Shown in pieces: positions 17,529 through 25,610 of a stretch of DNA of 64,000 nt. Position numbers and translations under genes: made by a program. The notes under the pieces are model-generated. The model had not been told where the DNA came from. It made no database searches and saw only the letters and a list, made by a program, of their open reading frames with translations. The DNA comes from Holophagales bacterium. Lineage in GTDB: Bacteria > Acidobacteriota > Thermoanaerobaculia > Multivoradales > Multivoraceae. The DNA is taken from contig VYDI01000008.1 of NCBI GenBank assembly GCA_009843505.1, positions 167,199-231,198 of the forward strand, in the 5' to 3' direction. Numbering within the stretch: the first letter of the stretch is position 1; each line of letters opens with the position of its first letter.

Positions 17529-20341
17529 GCAGAACGCGGACCTTGGCGACCATGCCGGAGTTTTCGGCCTTCTATCGCGCGATCAACGGGCGGGATCCCT
17601 TCCCCTGGCAGGACCGTCTGGCGCAACAGGTTGCCGGCTCGGAAGAGTGGCCCGCCGAAGTCGGCGTACCTACGGGTCTCGGGAAGACAGCCTGCCTCGA
17701 CGTCGCGATCTGGTGGCTTGCTTCGCAGGCTGATCGCGCACCTGAAGAGCGCACCGCCCCAACGCGGATCTGGTGGATCGTCAACCGGCGCTTGCTCGTC
17801 GACTCGACCGCGGATCATGCCGAAGCGATTCGGGACAAGCTGCGGAATCCTGCGGGTGCCGGGCTCCGCGGGGAGTCCCTGGAGGTCGTCACCACTGTAG
17901 CCAAGCGGCTTGGCTCGCTCTTCGCTGGTGAGGCCGACGGCCCGCTGGACGTCACTCGTCTCAGGGGCGGCGTTGTCTCGCGCCGACCGACGGATCCGTC
18001 GAAGCCCGCGGTGATTCTCGCGACCGTGCCGATGTACGGGTCGCGGCTGCTGTTTCGCGGCTACGGGTCGTCGCGCTCGATGCGTCCGGTCGACGCCGCG
18101 CTTGCGGGAACCGATTGTCTGGTCCTCGTTGACGAAGCGCACCTTGCGACTCATCTTCAGAGGTTGATTCCGGCACTAGAGGATTGCACCCCGGGTGCTC
18201 GGTCAATCCTCGGCGGGAGTCGTTCAAGGCCGCGAGTCGTCGCGCTCACGGCGACGGGAGACGCCGGCGAGGCGGCGCGATTCGACCTTGGGCCCGACGA
18301 CAAGGCGCACGATGAGGTGAAGAAACGGTTGGACGCGGCGAAGCCGGTCGAGGTCCGGGTCGCCAAGAGCGGCGATGTCGCGAAACTGCTGGCTGAGGAG
18401 GCGCTTGACCTGCTTCCCGAGGCGCCGGCAAAGGCCAGTTGCCTCGTGTTCGCCAACACGCCCGGCCAGGCGAGGGCCGCATTCGATCTTCTACGGAAGA
18501 AGACCGCCAGCGATCCCGTCGACGTTCGGTTGCTGACGGGTCGATCCCGTGAGCGGGAGGCGGAGAAGATCCGGCAGCAAATCCTCGATCCGGTTCACGG
18601 CATGAGCTCGAAGCGCGATGCTTCCAGGACGAGAGAGCGTCACCTGATCGTTGTTGCCACCCAGACTCTCGAAGTCGGCGCCGACGTTGACGCGGAGTAT
18701 CTGGTCACCGAAGCCTGCGGCGTGCGCGCGTTGACGCAGCGTCTCGGCAGGCTGAACCGGCTGGGCCGCTATTCGCACGCACGTGGCATCTACATCCATC
18801 TTCCACCTCCCAAGGCACTGAATCGCCGTCGTGGCGCGAGCGGCCCGGTAGAGGAGTGGCCGGTTTACGGCAAGGAACCGGCCCTTGTTCTGGAGAGACT
18901 GCAAGCGGCCTTGGTCGGCGGCTCGCCACCGGCCGTTGATCTCTCGCCTCGCTGGGTGTCGAAGGTCCTCGGCCAGCCGGGCGATGACCCGGGCCGGGCG
19001 CCTGAGGTGCTGCCCGCGCTGCTTTGGGAGTGGACGAAGACGACCACGCGGCCCGAAGGCGAGGCGCCCGTCGAACCGTACTTCTCCGGGATTGCGCGGC
19101 CGGAGTACTCGGTGTCGCTGCTTTGGAGGGCGCATGTTCCGGGCGATGGCGAGTCGCTTTGGCCGAGAGCCAGCGACCGCGAGGCCGTTCAGGTACCGAT
19201 CGGTGAGGTGAGGGAAGCCCTGGACGAGGACGAGGAGCTGTGTCGCCTTTGTCCAGATCGCGTCACGGTCGAGGAGGTCTCCATCAACCACCTGAGACCC
19301 GGAGATACCTGCATCGTGCCCTGTGATCGGGGCTTGCTCGATGAGTTCGGCTGGAATCCGTTGTCCACGGCGGCCGTTGCCGATGTCTCCTTGCTGGATC
19401 GCGGATTGCCACTCGACGCGCTAGCGCTTCGGCGACTTTGCGGCGTCGAGCTGGCCAGCCTCGTGAAAGTAGCTCTAGGCGTCTCGGAGGACGATGAAGG
19501 GGTTGACGACGATGAGCGGGTGGAGGCGATCGAGCAGATTCTCGACCGTCTTGAGGAGGCCTCGCCAGCAGGGTGGGGCGAGGAGGAATGGCGTGGCTTC
19601 CTCGCCTCTCTGGAAGGGCGCGTTGGCGTCGGCCGGCGCGAGGTTCCCCGCCTGCCCTGGAGCGGCGCTGCCGAGGAACGGCCGAGTGACGAGCACGACG
19701 AGAGGTCGCTTGCAAAGTCGGCCGTCGACCTTGGGCTTCATGGCCGTGCGGTTGCTAATAGGGCCCGCTCGATCGCCGTATGCATCGGAGTAGTCCCCGA
19801 GCTTGCCCCGATCATTGAGAGAGCCGGTTCGTGGCATGACCTCGGCAAGGCGGACCCTCGCTTTCAACGGTCGCTCGTCCCCGACCGGGAGGAAGGCGCC
19901 GCCCTTGTCGCGAAGTCGGCCACCCCGCGTCACCTCTGGGAAGCCAATCGAGCGGCGGCTGGGTGGCCTCGGGGAGGCCGTCACGAAGCACTTTCTGCGC
20001 GTCTGGCGAGGGAACGGCTCCAGCGAGACGACGACGTCTGCGATTCATGGGAAGTCAACCTCCTCCTCCACCTGATCGGCAGTCACCACGGTCGAGGGCG
20101 CCCGTTGACCTTGCCAGTCGACGACGGAACGGCTGGGACGGTGTCCGCGCTGATTGACGGCGTTCAGGTCGAAGCAGCGGCGGACCTTTCCATCGTCGAC
20201 TGGGACCAGCCGGCTCGCTTCGGCCGCCTGAATGAGCGCTTCGGACCGTGGGGACTCGCCCTGCTCGAGGCCGTGGTCCGGCAGGCCGACCACGCCGTTT
20301 CTTCCGGAGACGTCGGCATCGCTCCAGGGTTGGACGAATGA
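17525..20341 (+). CDS. cas3: CRISPR type I-G Cas3 helicase-nuclease with C-terminal HD domain
   Basis: 938 residues from GTG 17525 (GTGA overlap with csb2). ATG 17552 is an alternative nine codons later. Helicase motifs are PTGLGKT (residues 49-55), the DEAH box in LVLVDEAHLATHL near residue 203, ALTATGD (motif III) and QTLEVGADVDAEYLVTEACGVRALTQRLGRLNRLG (motifs V-VI). The HD nuclease is at the C-terminus, with HDLGKADPRF near residue 770 and a later HH pair (GSHHGRG). This domain order, reversed relative to most Cas3 proteins, is typical of the GSU0051-type Cas3 of subtype I-G. It is recruited to target DNA by the Cascade to unwind and degrade it. Confidence 0.95.
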   Translation: MSRTRTLATMPEFSAFYRAINGRDPFPWQDRLAQQVAGSEEWPAEVGVPTGLGKTACLDVAIWWLASQADRAPEERTAPTRIWWIVNRRLLVDSTADHAEAIRDKLRNPAGAGLRGESLEVVTTVAKRLGSLFAGEADGPLDVTRLRGGVVSRRPTDPSKPAVILATVPMYGSRLLFRGYGSSRSMRPVDAALAGTDCLVLVDEAHLATHLQRLIPALEDCTPGARSILGGSRSRPRVVALTATGDAGEAARFDLGPDDKAHDEVKKRLDAAKPVEVRVAKSGDVAKLLAEEALDLLPEAPAKASCLVFANTPGQARAAFDLLRKKTASDPVDVRLLTGRSREREAEKIRQQILDPVHGMSSKRDASRTRERHLIVVATQTLEVGADVDAEYLVTEACGVRALTQRLGRLNRLGRYSHARGIYIHLPPPKALNRRRGASGPVEEWPVYGKEPALVLERLQAALVGGSPPAVDLSPRWVSKVLGQPGDDPGRAPEVLPALLWEWTKTTTRPEGEAPVEPYFSGIARPEYSVSLLWRAHVPGDGESLWPRASDREAVQVPIGEVREALDEDEELCRLCPDRVTVEEVSINHLRPGDTCIVPCDRGLLDEFGWNPLSTAAVADVSLLDRGLPLDALALRRLCGVELASLVKVALGVSEDDEGVDDDERVEAIEQILDRLEEASPAGWGEEEWRGFLASLEGRVGVGRREVPRLPWSGAAEERPSDEHDERSLAKSAVDLGLHGRAVANRARSIAVCIGVVPELAPIIERAGSWHDLGKADPRFQRSLVPDREEGAALVAKSATPRHLWEANRAAAGWPRGGRHEALSARLARERLQRDDDVCDSWEVNLLLHLIGSHHGRGRPLTLPVDDGTAGTVSALIDGVQVEAAADLSIVDWDQPARFGRLNERFGPWGLALLEAVVRQADHAVSSGDVGIAPGLDE

Positions 20342-21231
20342 GCAGCGTTGAGTGCCCCGGCTTGCCGGGTTCCTGGCTCAACGGCTGGCTGGCGGCCGTT
20401 GGGGCCACCGTGCTGGATTCCCGGATTCGGCTCGGTTGGACCGCGGGGAGAGCACCGGTGGCAGTCCTTGCTGCTGAAGGCATCGACCCGGTTTCGGCCC
20501 TCGTTGCCTCGTGGCCAAGTGAGGACGCGCTGCGGGACATGCCGCTTGCGGATGAGCGGGAAGGGGTGGATCCACTTGGCCGGAGTGTCCCGGTGGAGGA
20601 CTTCGTCGCGCGTGTTCGGGTGACCCGTGGTGATCCCTACTCTTGGACGCTCTCGTCGACCATGACCGATCTTCAACTGGGTGACGGAGGAAAGGTCGAG
20701 CATGCGCCGCTCGATCCTCCTGTACCGAAAGGCCTGACACTGTTCTCGCGCATGCTGCGGGTGCATGCCCTAGTTCAGCCCACCGCGGAACGGATTGCGG
20801 ACGGCCTCTCTGGCCGAGCGGTTCGCGTCCAAGGCAACGGACTTGGTTTTGACTTGAGCCGCTTGGGTTCTTTGGCGGACAGCACGGACCCGCAGGTCGA
20901 GCCGATGGTCGAGTTGCTCGCCTTCTTCGGTCTCGCACTGTTTCCGGTTCGTGGCCCGGGTGTCGCTGTGAACGGGAAGCGATCCGGGCGGGCTCGAGCA
21001 GTACAGAGGGGCTGGAAGCCGAAGAGAGATCGGAACGGCAGCCACTTCGTGTGGCCCGTATGGCGCCAACTGCTGGACTCTTCAGGGATCGATGCGCTCT
21101 TGGACGCCTGGAAGCCGGAGCCGAGAGAGGCGTGGCAGAGCTTAGGCGTGCACGCGGCGTGGCGCACGGTTGAGTTTCAACGCCGAGCTGAGAGAGACCC
21201 CACCAGAGGGTTCGGGGCTGAGCCCTTGTGA
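20338..21231 (+). CDS. CRISPR type I-G Cas8 (GSU0052-like large-subunit protein)
   Basis: 297 residues from the ATG that overlaps the cas3 stop. Cas8 proteins are poorly conserved, so the call rests on position (between cas3 and cas4 in a full I-G operon), length (about 300, as in Geobacter-type I-G systems) and the N-terminal LPGSWLNGWLAAVGATV followed by the LGWTAGRAPVAVL strand that I associate with this family. A long helical C-terminal half could include the small-subunit function. Its role would be PAM recognition and Cas3 recruitment. The stop overlaps cas4 (GTGA). Confidence 0.75.
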   Translation: MSSVECPGLPGSWLNGWLAAVGATVLDSRIRLGWTAGRAPVAVLAAEGIDPVSALVASWPSEDALRDMPLADEREGVDPLGRSVPVEDFVARVRVTRGDPYSWTLSSTMTDLQLGDGGKVEHAPLDPPVPKGLTLFSRMLRVHALVQPTAERIADGLSGRAVRVQGNGLGFDLSRLGSLADSTDPQVEPMVELLAFFGLALFPVRGPGVAVNGKRSGRARAVQRGWKPKRDRNGSHFVWPVWRQLLDSSGIDALLDAWKPEPREAWQSLGVHAAWRTVEFQRRAERDPTRGFGAEPL

Positions 21232-21845
21232 ACGACGCGCCCATCGTCCCGATCTCCGCGATCGAGCACTTCGTCTACTGTCCCCGACAGTGCGCCTTGA
21301 TCCACGGTGACGGGGTCTGGGCCGACAACGCCCATACGGTTCGCGGGTCGCGCTCTCACCGACGTGTGGACAGCGGGCAGCACCGTCAGGAGCGTGGTCG
21401 CTACGTCCTGCGGGCCATCCCGTTGTGGTCCGAGGCGTTGGGACTCTCCGGCAGAGCCGATGCGGTGGAACTCGAGCGGGGAGCAGTGCACCCAGTGGAG
21501 TACAAGTCGGGCGTACGTCACGGTTCGGCTGCCGACCTGCAGCTCTGCGCCCAGGCTTTGTGCCTCGAGGAGATGCTGGGCGTCGAAGTGCCAGTGGGCT
21601 CGGTCTGGTATGGCGGGCCGCGCCGCCGGGTTCGAGTTGCGTTCACCCCGTCGTTGCGGGGCCAGGTAGTGGAAGTTGTGCACCAGATACGAGAGCAGCT
21701 ACTCCTCGCCGTCTTGCCGGAGGCGCCGAACGACCCGCGTTGCAAGGAATGTCAGCTGCAGCACCACTGTCTGCCCGGCGTGGTCGCTGCACCGGTCCGG
21801 GTCGAGCGCTACGTGGCGAAGAGTGTGTTCGGATGCGCTACCTGA
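21228..21845 (+). CDS. cas4: Cas4 adaptation exonuclease, separate from cas1
   Basis: 205 residues from GTG. The Fe-S cysteines are C18 in FVYCPRQC and the C-terminal set in CKECQLQHHC. The RecB-type nuclease residues appear as LSGRADAVEL and VEYKSG. Cas4 trims prespacers and selects PAM-proximal ends during acquisition. In most type I-G systems cas4 is fused to cas1 in one protein of about 550 residues. Here a stop at 21843 splits them, and cas1 begins 13 bases upstream of that stop in the -1 frame. The two products together have about the length of the fusion. Confidence 0.93.
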   Translation: MNDAPIVPISAIEHFVYCPRQCALIHGDGVWADNAHTVRGSRSHRRVDSGQHRQERGRYVLRAIPLWSEALGLSGRADAVELERGAVHPVEYKSGVRHGSAADLQLCAQALCLEEMLGVEVPVGSVWYGGPRRRVRVAFTPSLRGQVVEVVHQIREQLLLAVLPEAPNDPRCKECQLQHHCLPGVVAAPVRVERYVAKSVFGCAT

Positions 21846-22849
21846 GCTCCGTCTATGTTCGTGAGCACCGAGCCAGGGTCCGGTTTCGTCGCGGCTCGCT
21901 TCTGGTGTCGACCCCCGAGGGCGCCCGCAAGATCCCGCTGGAGGGGATCGATGCCGTTGTTCTGATCGGAGGCGCTCAAGTAACCACGCAGGCTCTGGAG
22001 GCATGCGTGCGCCGCGGCGTTCGGGTCAGTTCAGTGGGAATGTCCGGCAGGGTGCGGTTCGTCGTCGGAGGCGTTACGGGCGGCAACGTCCACCTGCGGT
22101 CGGCTCTCTATGGAGCGGTTGCGGATGCCGTCCACTCTCTCTCGCTGGCGAAGGCGTTCGTCGCCGCGAAGCTCCAAAACAGCCGAAAGGTCGTGGAACG
22201 CTGGGCACGCGACGAACGGGACTCCTACGAGGCAGACGGCTTGGCGAAACGCGCGCGGCAGATCGGAGAGCGGGTCGGACGGTTGGCCAGCGCGGAGGCC
22301 GCGGACCACGTTCGGGGCATCGAAGGTGACGCGGCTCGCATCTACTTCGGGGCAGTCGGGCAGGCTCTTTCCAAGTGCGACCTCCGGTTCTCGAAGCGCA
22401 ACCGACGGCCGCCTCGCGATCCAGTGAACGCGATGTTCGGGTTCTGCTATGGGCTTCTCGTCACTGAGTTCATTGGCGCGACGGAGAGCGTCGGGCTGGA
22501 CTACCAGATGGGCTTCTTCCATCGGCCCCGGTCCGGCAGACCTTCCTTGGCCCTTGATCTTGCGGAGGAACTGCGCGCTTTGACGGACCGCTTCGTGGTG
22601 TCTCTGGTGCGGAGGCGGCAGGTGGGGCACGACAGCTTCGTTCGCACGCCGGGAGGCGGCGTCTATCTCACCGACGATGGCCGGGCCGACCTGATCAAAG
22701 AGTGGGAACGCCACAAGGAAACCGCCGTGCTTCACCGGGTATCGGGCCGGCGGGTCGGTCGGTGGGCACTGCCGGCGATTCAGGCGACCCTGCTGGCGCG
22801 CCATCTTCGGGGCGATCTGCCTGTCTATCCGCCCTTCGTCCTGGCTTGA
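21833..22849 (+). CDS. cas1: CRISPR integrase Cas1
   Basis: 338 residues from ATG 21833, inside the end of cas4. It has the N-terminal beta-rich domain (SSVYVREHRARVRFRRGSLLV) and the C-terminal helical catalytic domain with E164 (GIEGDAARIYF), H230 (FFHRPRSGRPSLALD) and the acidic group D242-E246. Cas1 with Cas2 integrates new spacers at the leader end of the array. All catalytic residues are present, so the enzyme looks active. The open frame upstream of 21833 lies over cas4 and has no conserved content. Confidence 0.95.
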   Translation: MRYLSSVYVREHRARVRFRRGSLLVSTPEGARKIPLEGIDAVVLIGGAQVTTQALEACVRRGVRVSSVGMSGRVRFVVGGVTGGNVHLRSALYGAVADAVHSLSLAKAFVAAKLQNSRKVVERWARDERDSYEADGLAKRARQIGERVGRLASAEAADHVRGIEGDAARIYFGAVGQALSKCDLRFSKRNRRPPRDPVNAMFGFCYGLLVTEFIGATESVGLDYQMGFFHRPRSGRPSLALDLAEELRALTDRFVVSLVRRRQVGHDSFVRTPGGGVYLTDDGRADLIKEWERHKETAVLHRVSGRRVGRWALPAIQATLLARHLRGDLPVYPPFVLA

Positions 22850-22852
22850 GGG

Positions 22853-23143
22853 ATGGACGTTCTCGTCACGTACGACATCGCCGATACGGAGGGCAAGGGC
22901 GCCTCGCGGCTCAGGCGGGTTGCGCAGGTTTGCGAGAAGTACGGCCAGCGGGTGCAAATGTCTGTCTTCGAGTGTCGATTGTCGCCAGCGCGGCTAGCCC
23001 GCATGCTTGGGGAGGTTCAGGACGAAATCGACACGCGTCAGGACTCGGTGATTGTCTATCGCTTCGCCGGGCCGATCGAGGAAGCTCGGAGTCGCTTTGG
23101 TAGGGACCAGCATCGCGAAACCGGGGAGCCTTGGATCGTCTGA
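22853..23143 (+). CDS. cas2: CRISPR adaptation protein Cas2
   Basis: 96 residues, the normal length. The ferredoxin-like fold begins with MDVLVTYDIAD, with the family Asp at position 8, followed by RLRRVAQVCEKYGQRVQMSVFEC and the DSVIVYRF strand. It forms the scaffold between Cas1 dimers in the integrase. It starts 3 bases after the cas1 stop and is the last cas gene, directly before the leader. Confidence 0.96.
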   Translation: MDVLVTYDIADTEGKGASRLRRVAQVCEKYGQRVQMSVFECRLSPARLARMLGEVQDEIDTRQDSVIVYRFAGPIEEARSRFGRDQHRETGEPWIV

Positions 23144-23348
23144 CGTGTTGTGCGAACCTCCGGTGATTCCGGCTTGGTACCGCCAACGCTCGCAGGTGGC
23201 TGACCATTGCGGGCGGCAGCGGCCGAGCATCTGGGCGGTTTCCGTGCCGGAGTGGTCGAGATGCTGATCGAAGAGTGCGTTCGTTGTGGCGCCGGTTCCT
23301 CTGGCCTCGTCAAGGCGGGGGGTGCGAGACATCTTTGTAGGCTTAGCA
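23144..23348 (+). promoter_or_regulatory. CRISPR leader
   Basis: 205 non-coding bases between cas2 and the first repeat. The leader end is assigned here because repeats are identical at this end and decay at the far end. No strong -35/-10 pair stands out; CTTTGTAGGCT just before the first repeat is a weak candidate. Confidence 0.75.
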
Positions 23349-24521
23349 CTGTCGCCGGGGCCTATGCTCCGGCCTTCGTTGAGCGGGCGAGGACGTGAGC
23401 GACTTCGTGGAGCGCGCCCGCAACTGTCGCCGGGGCCTATGCTCCGGCCTTCGTTGAGCGTGGACCGCCCGCAAGGATCCAAAGGGTTACCGTCGCCTGT
23501 CGCCGGGGCCTATGCTCCGGCCTTCGTTGAGCGCTAGTCGGCGACGCCGACACCGGATCCGCCCTTATTCTGTCGCCGGGGCCTATGCTCCGGCCTTCGT
23601 TGAGCGGGAACCCGCGCCGACGACCTCCGCGGCATCCTCCCCTGTCGCCGGGGCCTATGCTCCGGCCTTCGTTGAGCGTCCTCGACCTCCTTCTCACTCA
23701 CTGCGTGCTTGGCGCTGTCGCCGGGGCCTATGCTCCGGCCTTCGTTGAGCGACGGGAAGCCGGACCTCGTCTTCGAGGCGAAAAACAGCTGTCGCCGGGG
23801 CCTATGCTCCGGCCTTCGTTGAGCGTTCGGCTCACTACTTCGGCTCTGCGGCCACCATCACCCTGTCGCCGGGGCCTATGCTCCGGCCTTCGTTGAGCGG
23901 TGGTCCCGTCAACCGTTCTGGCAGCCCTCACCTCCTGTCGCCGGGGCCTATGCTCCGGCCTTCGTTGAGCGCCGTGCTCATGCGTGCTGTCCCTGTACAG
24001 GGGAGGCTGTCGCCGGGGCCTATGCTCCGGCCTTCGTTGAGCGTTCAGGCGCATCGGGGGGCTATGGTTCATGGCGCCTGTCGCCGGGGCCTATGCTCCG
24101 GCCTTCGTTGAGCGTCGTTGCCGTTTCGCGTGATGGTCGTGTAGGTCACGCTGTCGCCGGGGCCTATGCTCCGGCCTTCGTTGAGCGTGGCAGAACGGTG
24201 ATCGCAACGCCGCTGTGGCCCCGCCTGTCGCCGGGGCCTATGCTCCGGCCTTCGTTGAGCGCTCAAGCCCCACGGCAAGCCACGGTTCATCCTCGACTGT
24301 CGCCGGGGCCTATGCTCCGGCCTTCGTTGAGCGGAATTTGACGACGGCTCCGCGATCGTGGACAGCGGGCTGTCGCCGGGGCCTATGCTCCGGCCTTCGT
24401 TGAGCGCGGGTGAACGTCGGTAAGCGTGACCCGGATCGTGGCTGTCGCCGGGGATCACCGGCCAGGTGGTCGCCGTCACGTGGAACCTGTCGCCGGGGCC
24501 TATGCTCCGGCCTTCGTTGGA
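23349..24521 (+). CRISPR. CRISPR array, 37-bp repeats, 15 intact plus 2 degenerate, 16 spacers
   Basis: The 37-base repeat starts CTGTCGCCGGGGCC and ends CCTTCGTTGAGCG. Intact copies start at 23349, 23424, 23497, 23570, 23642, 23715, 23789, 23863, 23935, 24007, 24078, 24151, 24225, 24297 and 24370. Spacers between them are 34-38 bases. After these, a truncated copy keeps only the first 12 bases (24442-24453) and the last copy (24487-24521) diverges in its final bases (GTTGGAGG instead of GTTGAGCG). Within the repeat, GCCGGGGC and GCTCCGGC pair as an 8-bp stem (one G-T) around CTAT, a good substrate for the Cas6 part of Csb2. Polarity is plus, leader beside cas2. Open frames across the array are products of the repeat and are not genes. 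Confidence 0.98.
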
Positions 24522-24686
24522 GGTTGTCGGACGTTGGCAGCCACCTGAGACCCTACCTCCGGCACCACGACGCCGGCTCGGACGCTCTGGCTTGCGCTCG
24601 GATCGTCCTTGCCGCGGAAGCGTCCGGCTGGAGAGCTGCACGCTGATTCACGAGAAGACGATCGATCACGCTGCCGTTGTACGGCC

Positions 24687-24893
24687 ATGACTCAGGTGAC
24701 TCTCTCCCAGAGGTACCAGATCGTCATCCCGCTTGAGATCCGCACCGCTCTGCGGCTCAAGCCAGGCCAGAAGTTCGAGGCGATTCTCGTGGGAAAGACC
24801 ATCAGTCTGGTCCCGGTCAAGCCAATGCGCGAGTGTCGGGGCTCTCTCAAGGGCATCGACACCACGGTCGACCGCGAAGCTGATGGACTGTGA
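24687..24893 (+). CDS. AbrB/MazE-type antitoxin, toxin partner lost
   Basis: 68 residues from ATG 24687. The swapped-hairpin AbrB DNA-binding fold is clear in VTLSQRYQIVIPLEIRTALRLKPGQKFEAILVGKTISLVPVK, the usual form of VapB antitoxins of this type. The open frame extends upstream to 24609, but that part has no domain sequence. Directly after it, with a GTGA overlap, are the first six codons of a VapC toxin followed by a stop, so this antitoxin appears to be an orphan. It lies 165 bases after the CRISPR array. Confidence 0.85.
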   Translation: MTQVTLSQRYQIVIPLEIRTALRLKPGQKFEAILVGKTISLVPVKPMRECRGSLKGIDTTVDREADGL

Positions 24894-24910
24894 ACGTCGC
24901 CGACACCTGA
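24890..24910 (+). pseudogene. Remnant of a VapC toxin start (six codons then stop)
   Basis: GTG overlapping the antitoxin stop reads M-N-V-A-D-T-stop. NVADT is the standard N-terminal strand of VapC, carrying the first catalytic Asp. The following 180 bases do not read as PIN domain in any frame I checked, so the rest of the gene seems deleted. Confidence 0.5.
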
Positions 24911-25038
24911 CGTCGGGGGCGCTGCGGACCGAGCTTGGTGGTGCAGGTGATGCTTCGAGCAACCCGAGCCCGAATCCGTCCATGTCCATGAGGGGCGCCG
25001 ACTGGCCGCGCCCGCCGCGGGCCGGGCGCCGGGGCCTG

Positions 25039-25047
25039 TAATACGAT
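25039..25047 (+). promoter_or_regulatory. Possible -10 region TAATACGAT
   Basis: TAATAC/TACGAT lies about 45 bases before the ATG of the coiled-coil gene, in a stretch that is otherwise very GC-rich. No clear -35 was found. The rest of 24911-25089 shows nothing recognisable. Confidence 0.35.
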
Positions 25048-25089
25048 CGTCTCGACGTCGCGGCTGCCCGACGCGGAAGAGCGAAAGGG

Positions 25090-25518
25090 ATGGGGCCGAC
25101 GATGACGAGTTCGGAGAGTACGGGAGCGGAACCAGCGGCGCCGATGATGACGAGAGCGGAAGCGGATGCCCGGTTCGGGGCGATGCTGGAGCGTCACGAC
25201 ATGGCGAAAGCCGAGGCGGACGCCCGGTTCGCGGCGATGCTGGAGCGCCACGACATGGCGAAAGCCGAGGCGGACGCCCGGTTCGCGGCGATGCTGGAGC
25301 GTGACGATGCGAAGTTGGCGCAGCACCGGGCGGAGATCAACGCCCGCTTCGCCGAGTTCAAGGGCTACATGGAGGCCCGGTTCGGCTCGGTCGAGGGACA
25401 GATCGCGGGGCTGGCCGGTCAGGTGGGCATGCTGAAGTGGACCTTCGGCAGCTTCATGGCCTTGATCACGCTTCTTCTCGGCCTTCTGGCGTACACGATG
25501 GCCTCCGCCGCTTCCTGA
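25090..25518 (+). CDS. Coiled-coil protein with 18-residue repeats and C-terminal membrane anchor
   Basis: 142 residues, no named family recognised. After a short Ser/Thr-rich start there are almost three copies of an 18-residue unit (ADARFxAMLERHDMAKAE), then more heptad-like helix (AEINARFAEFKGYMEARFGSVEGQI), predicted as a long coiled coil. A single hydrophobic segment near the C-terminus (FMALITLLLGLLAYTMA) makes it a tail-anchored protein with the coil in the cytoplasm or periplasm. The overall plan resembles small DUF1640-type coiled-coil membrane proteins. The 54-base DNA units are almost identical, so the copy number may vary between strains. Confidence 0.65.
   Translation: MGPTMTSSESTGAEPAAPMMTRAEADARFGAMLERHDMAKAEADARFAAMLERHDMAKAEADARFAAMLERDDAKLAQHRAEINARFAEFKGYMEARFGSVEGQIAGLAGQVGMLKWTFGSFMALITLLLGLLAYTMASAAS
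25162..25311 (+). repeat. 54-bp in-frame tandem repeat (2.8 copies)
   Basis: Units begin at 25162, 25216 and 25270 (GCGGA[TC]GCCCGGTTC). They differ at only a few positions, which suggests recent duplication. They encode the 18-residue coiled-coil unit of the surrounding gene. Confidence 0.9.
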
Positions 25519-25610
25519 GCGGAAGATCGCCGCCGGCTCGGACGCGCTCGCCTGAGTGCGCGGTAAGGTACGCGCCCTCACCGACCACGCGACAGCACGG
25601 AGTCCCGCGA

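Noticed and set aside
21780..21845. Programmed frameshift joining cas4 and cas1
   Set aside because: No slippery heptamer or strong downstream hairpin is visible, and cas1 has its own ATG.
24334..24369. Self-targeting by spacer 14 against the Gfo/Idh gene near 7500
   Set aside because: Only about 11 consecutive bases are shared, as expected between coding sequences with the same residues by chance.
23286..24646. A series of short open frames across the CRISPR array with recurring residues such as PGPMLRPSLS and GAYAPAFVER
   Set aside because: They are translations of the 37-base repeat in different frames and are not genes.
24572..25550. Direct repeat (GCCGGCTCGGACGC) near 24572 and 25530 as a possible insertion footprint around the orphan antitoxin
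   Set aside because: The match is short, imperfect beyond 14 bases and GC-rich. No terminal inverted repeats or transposase are present.
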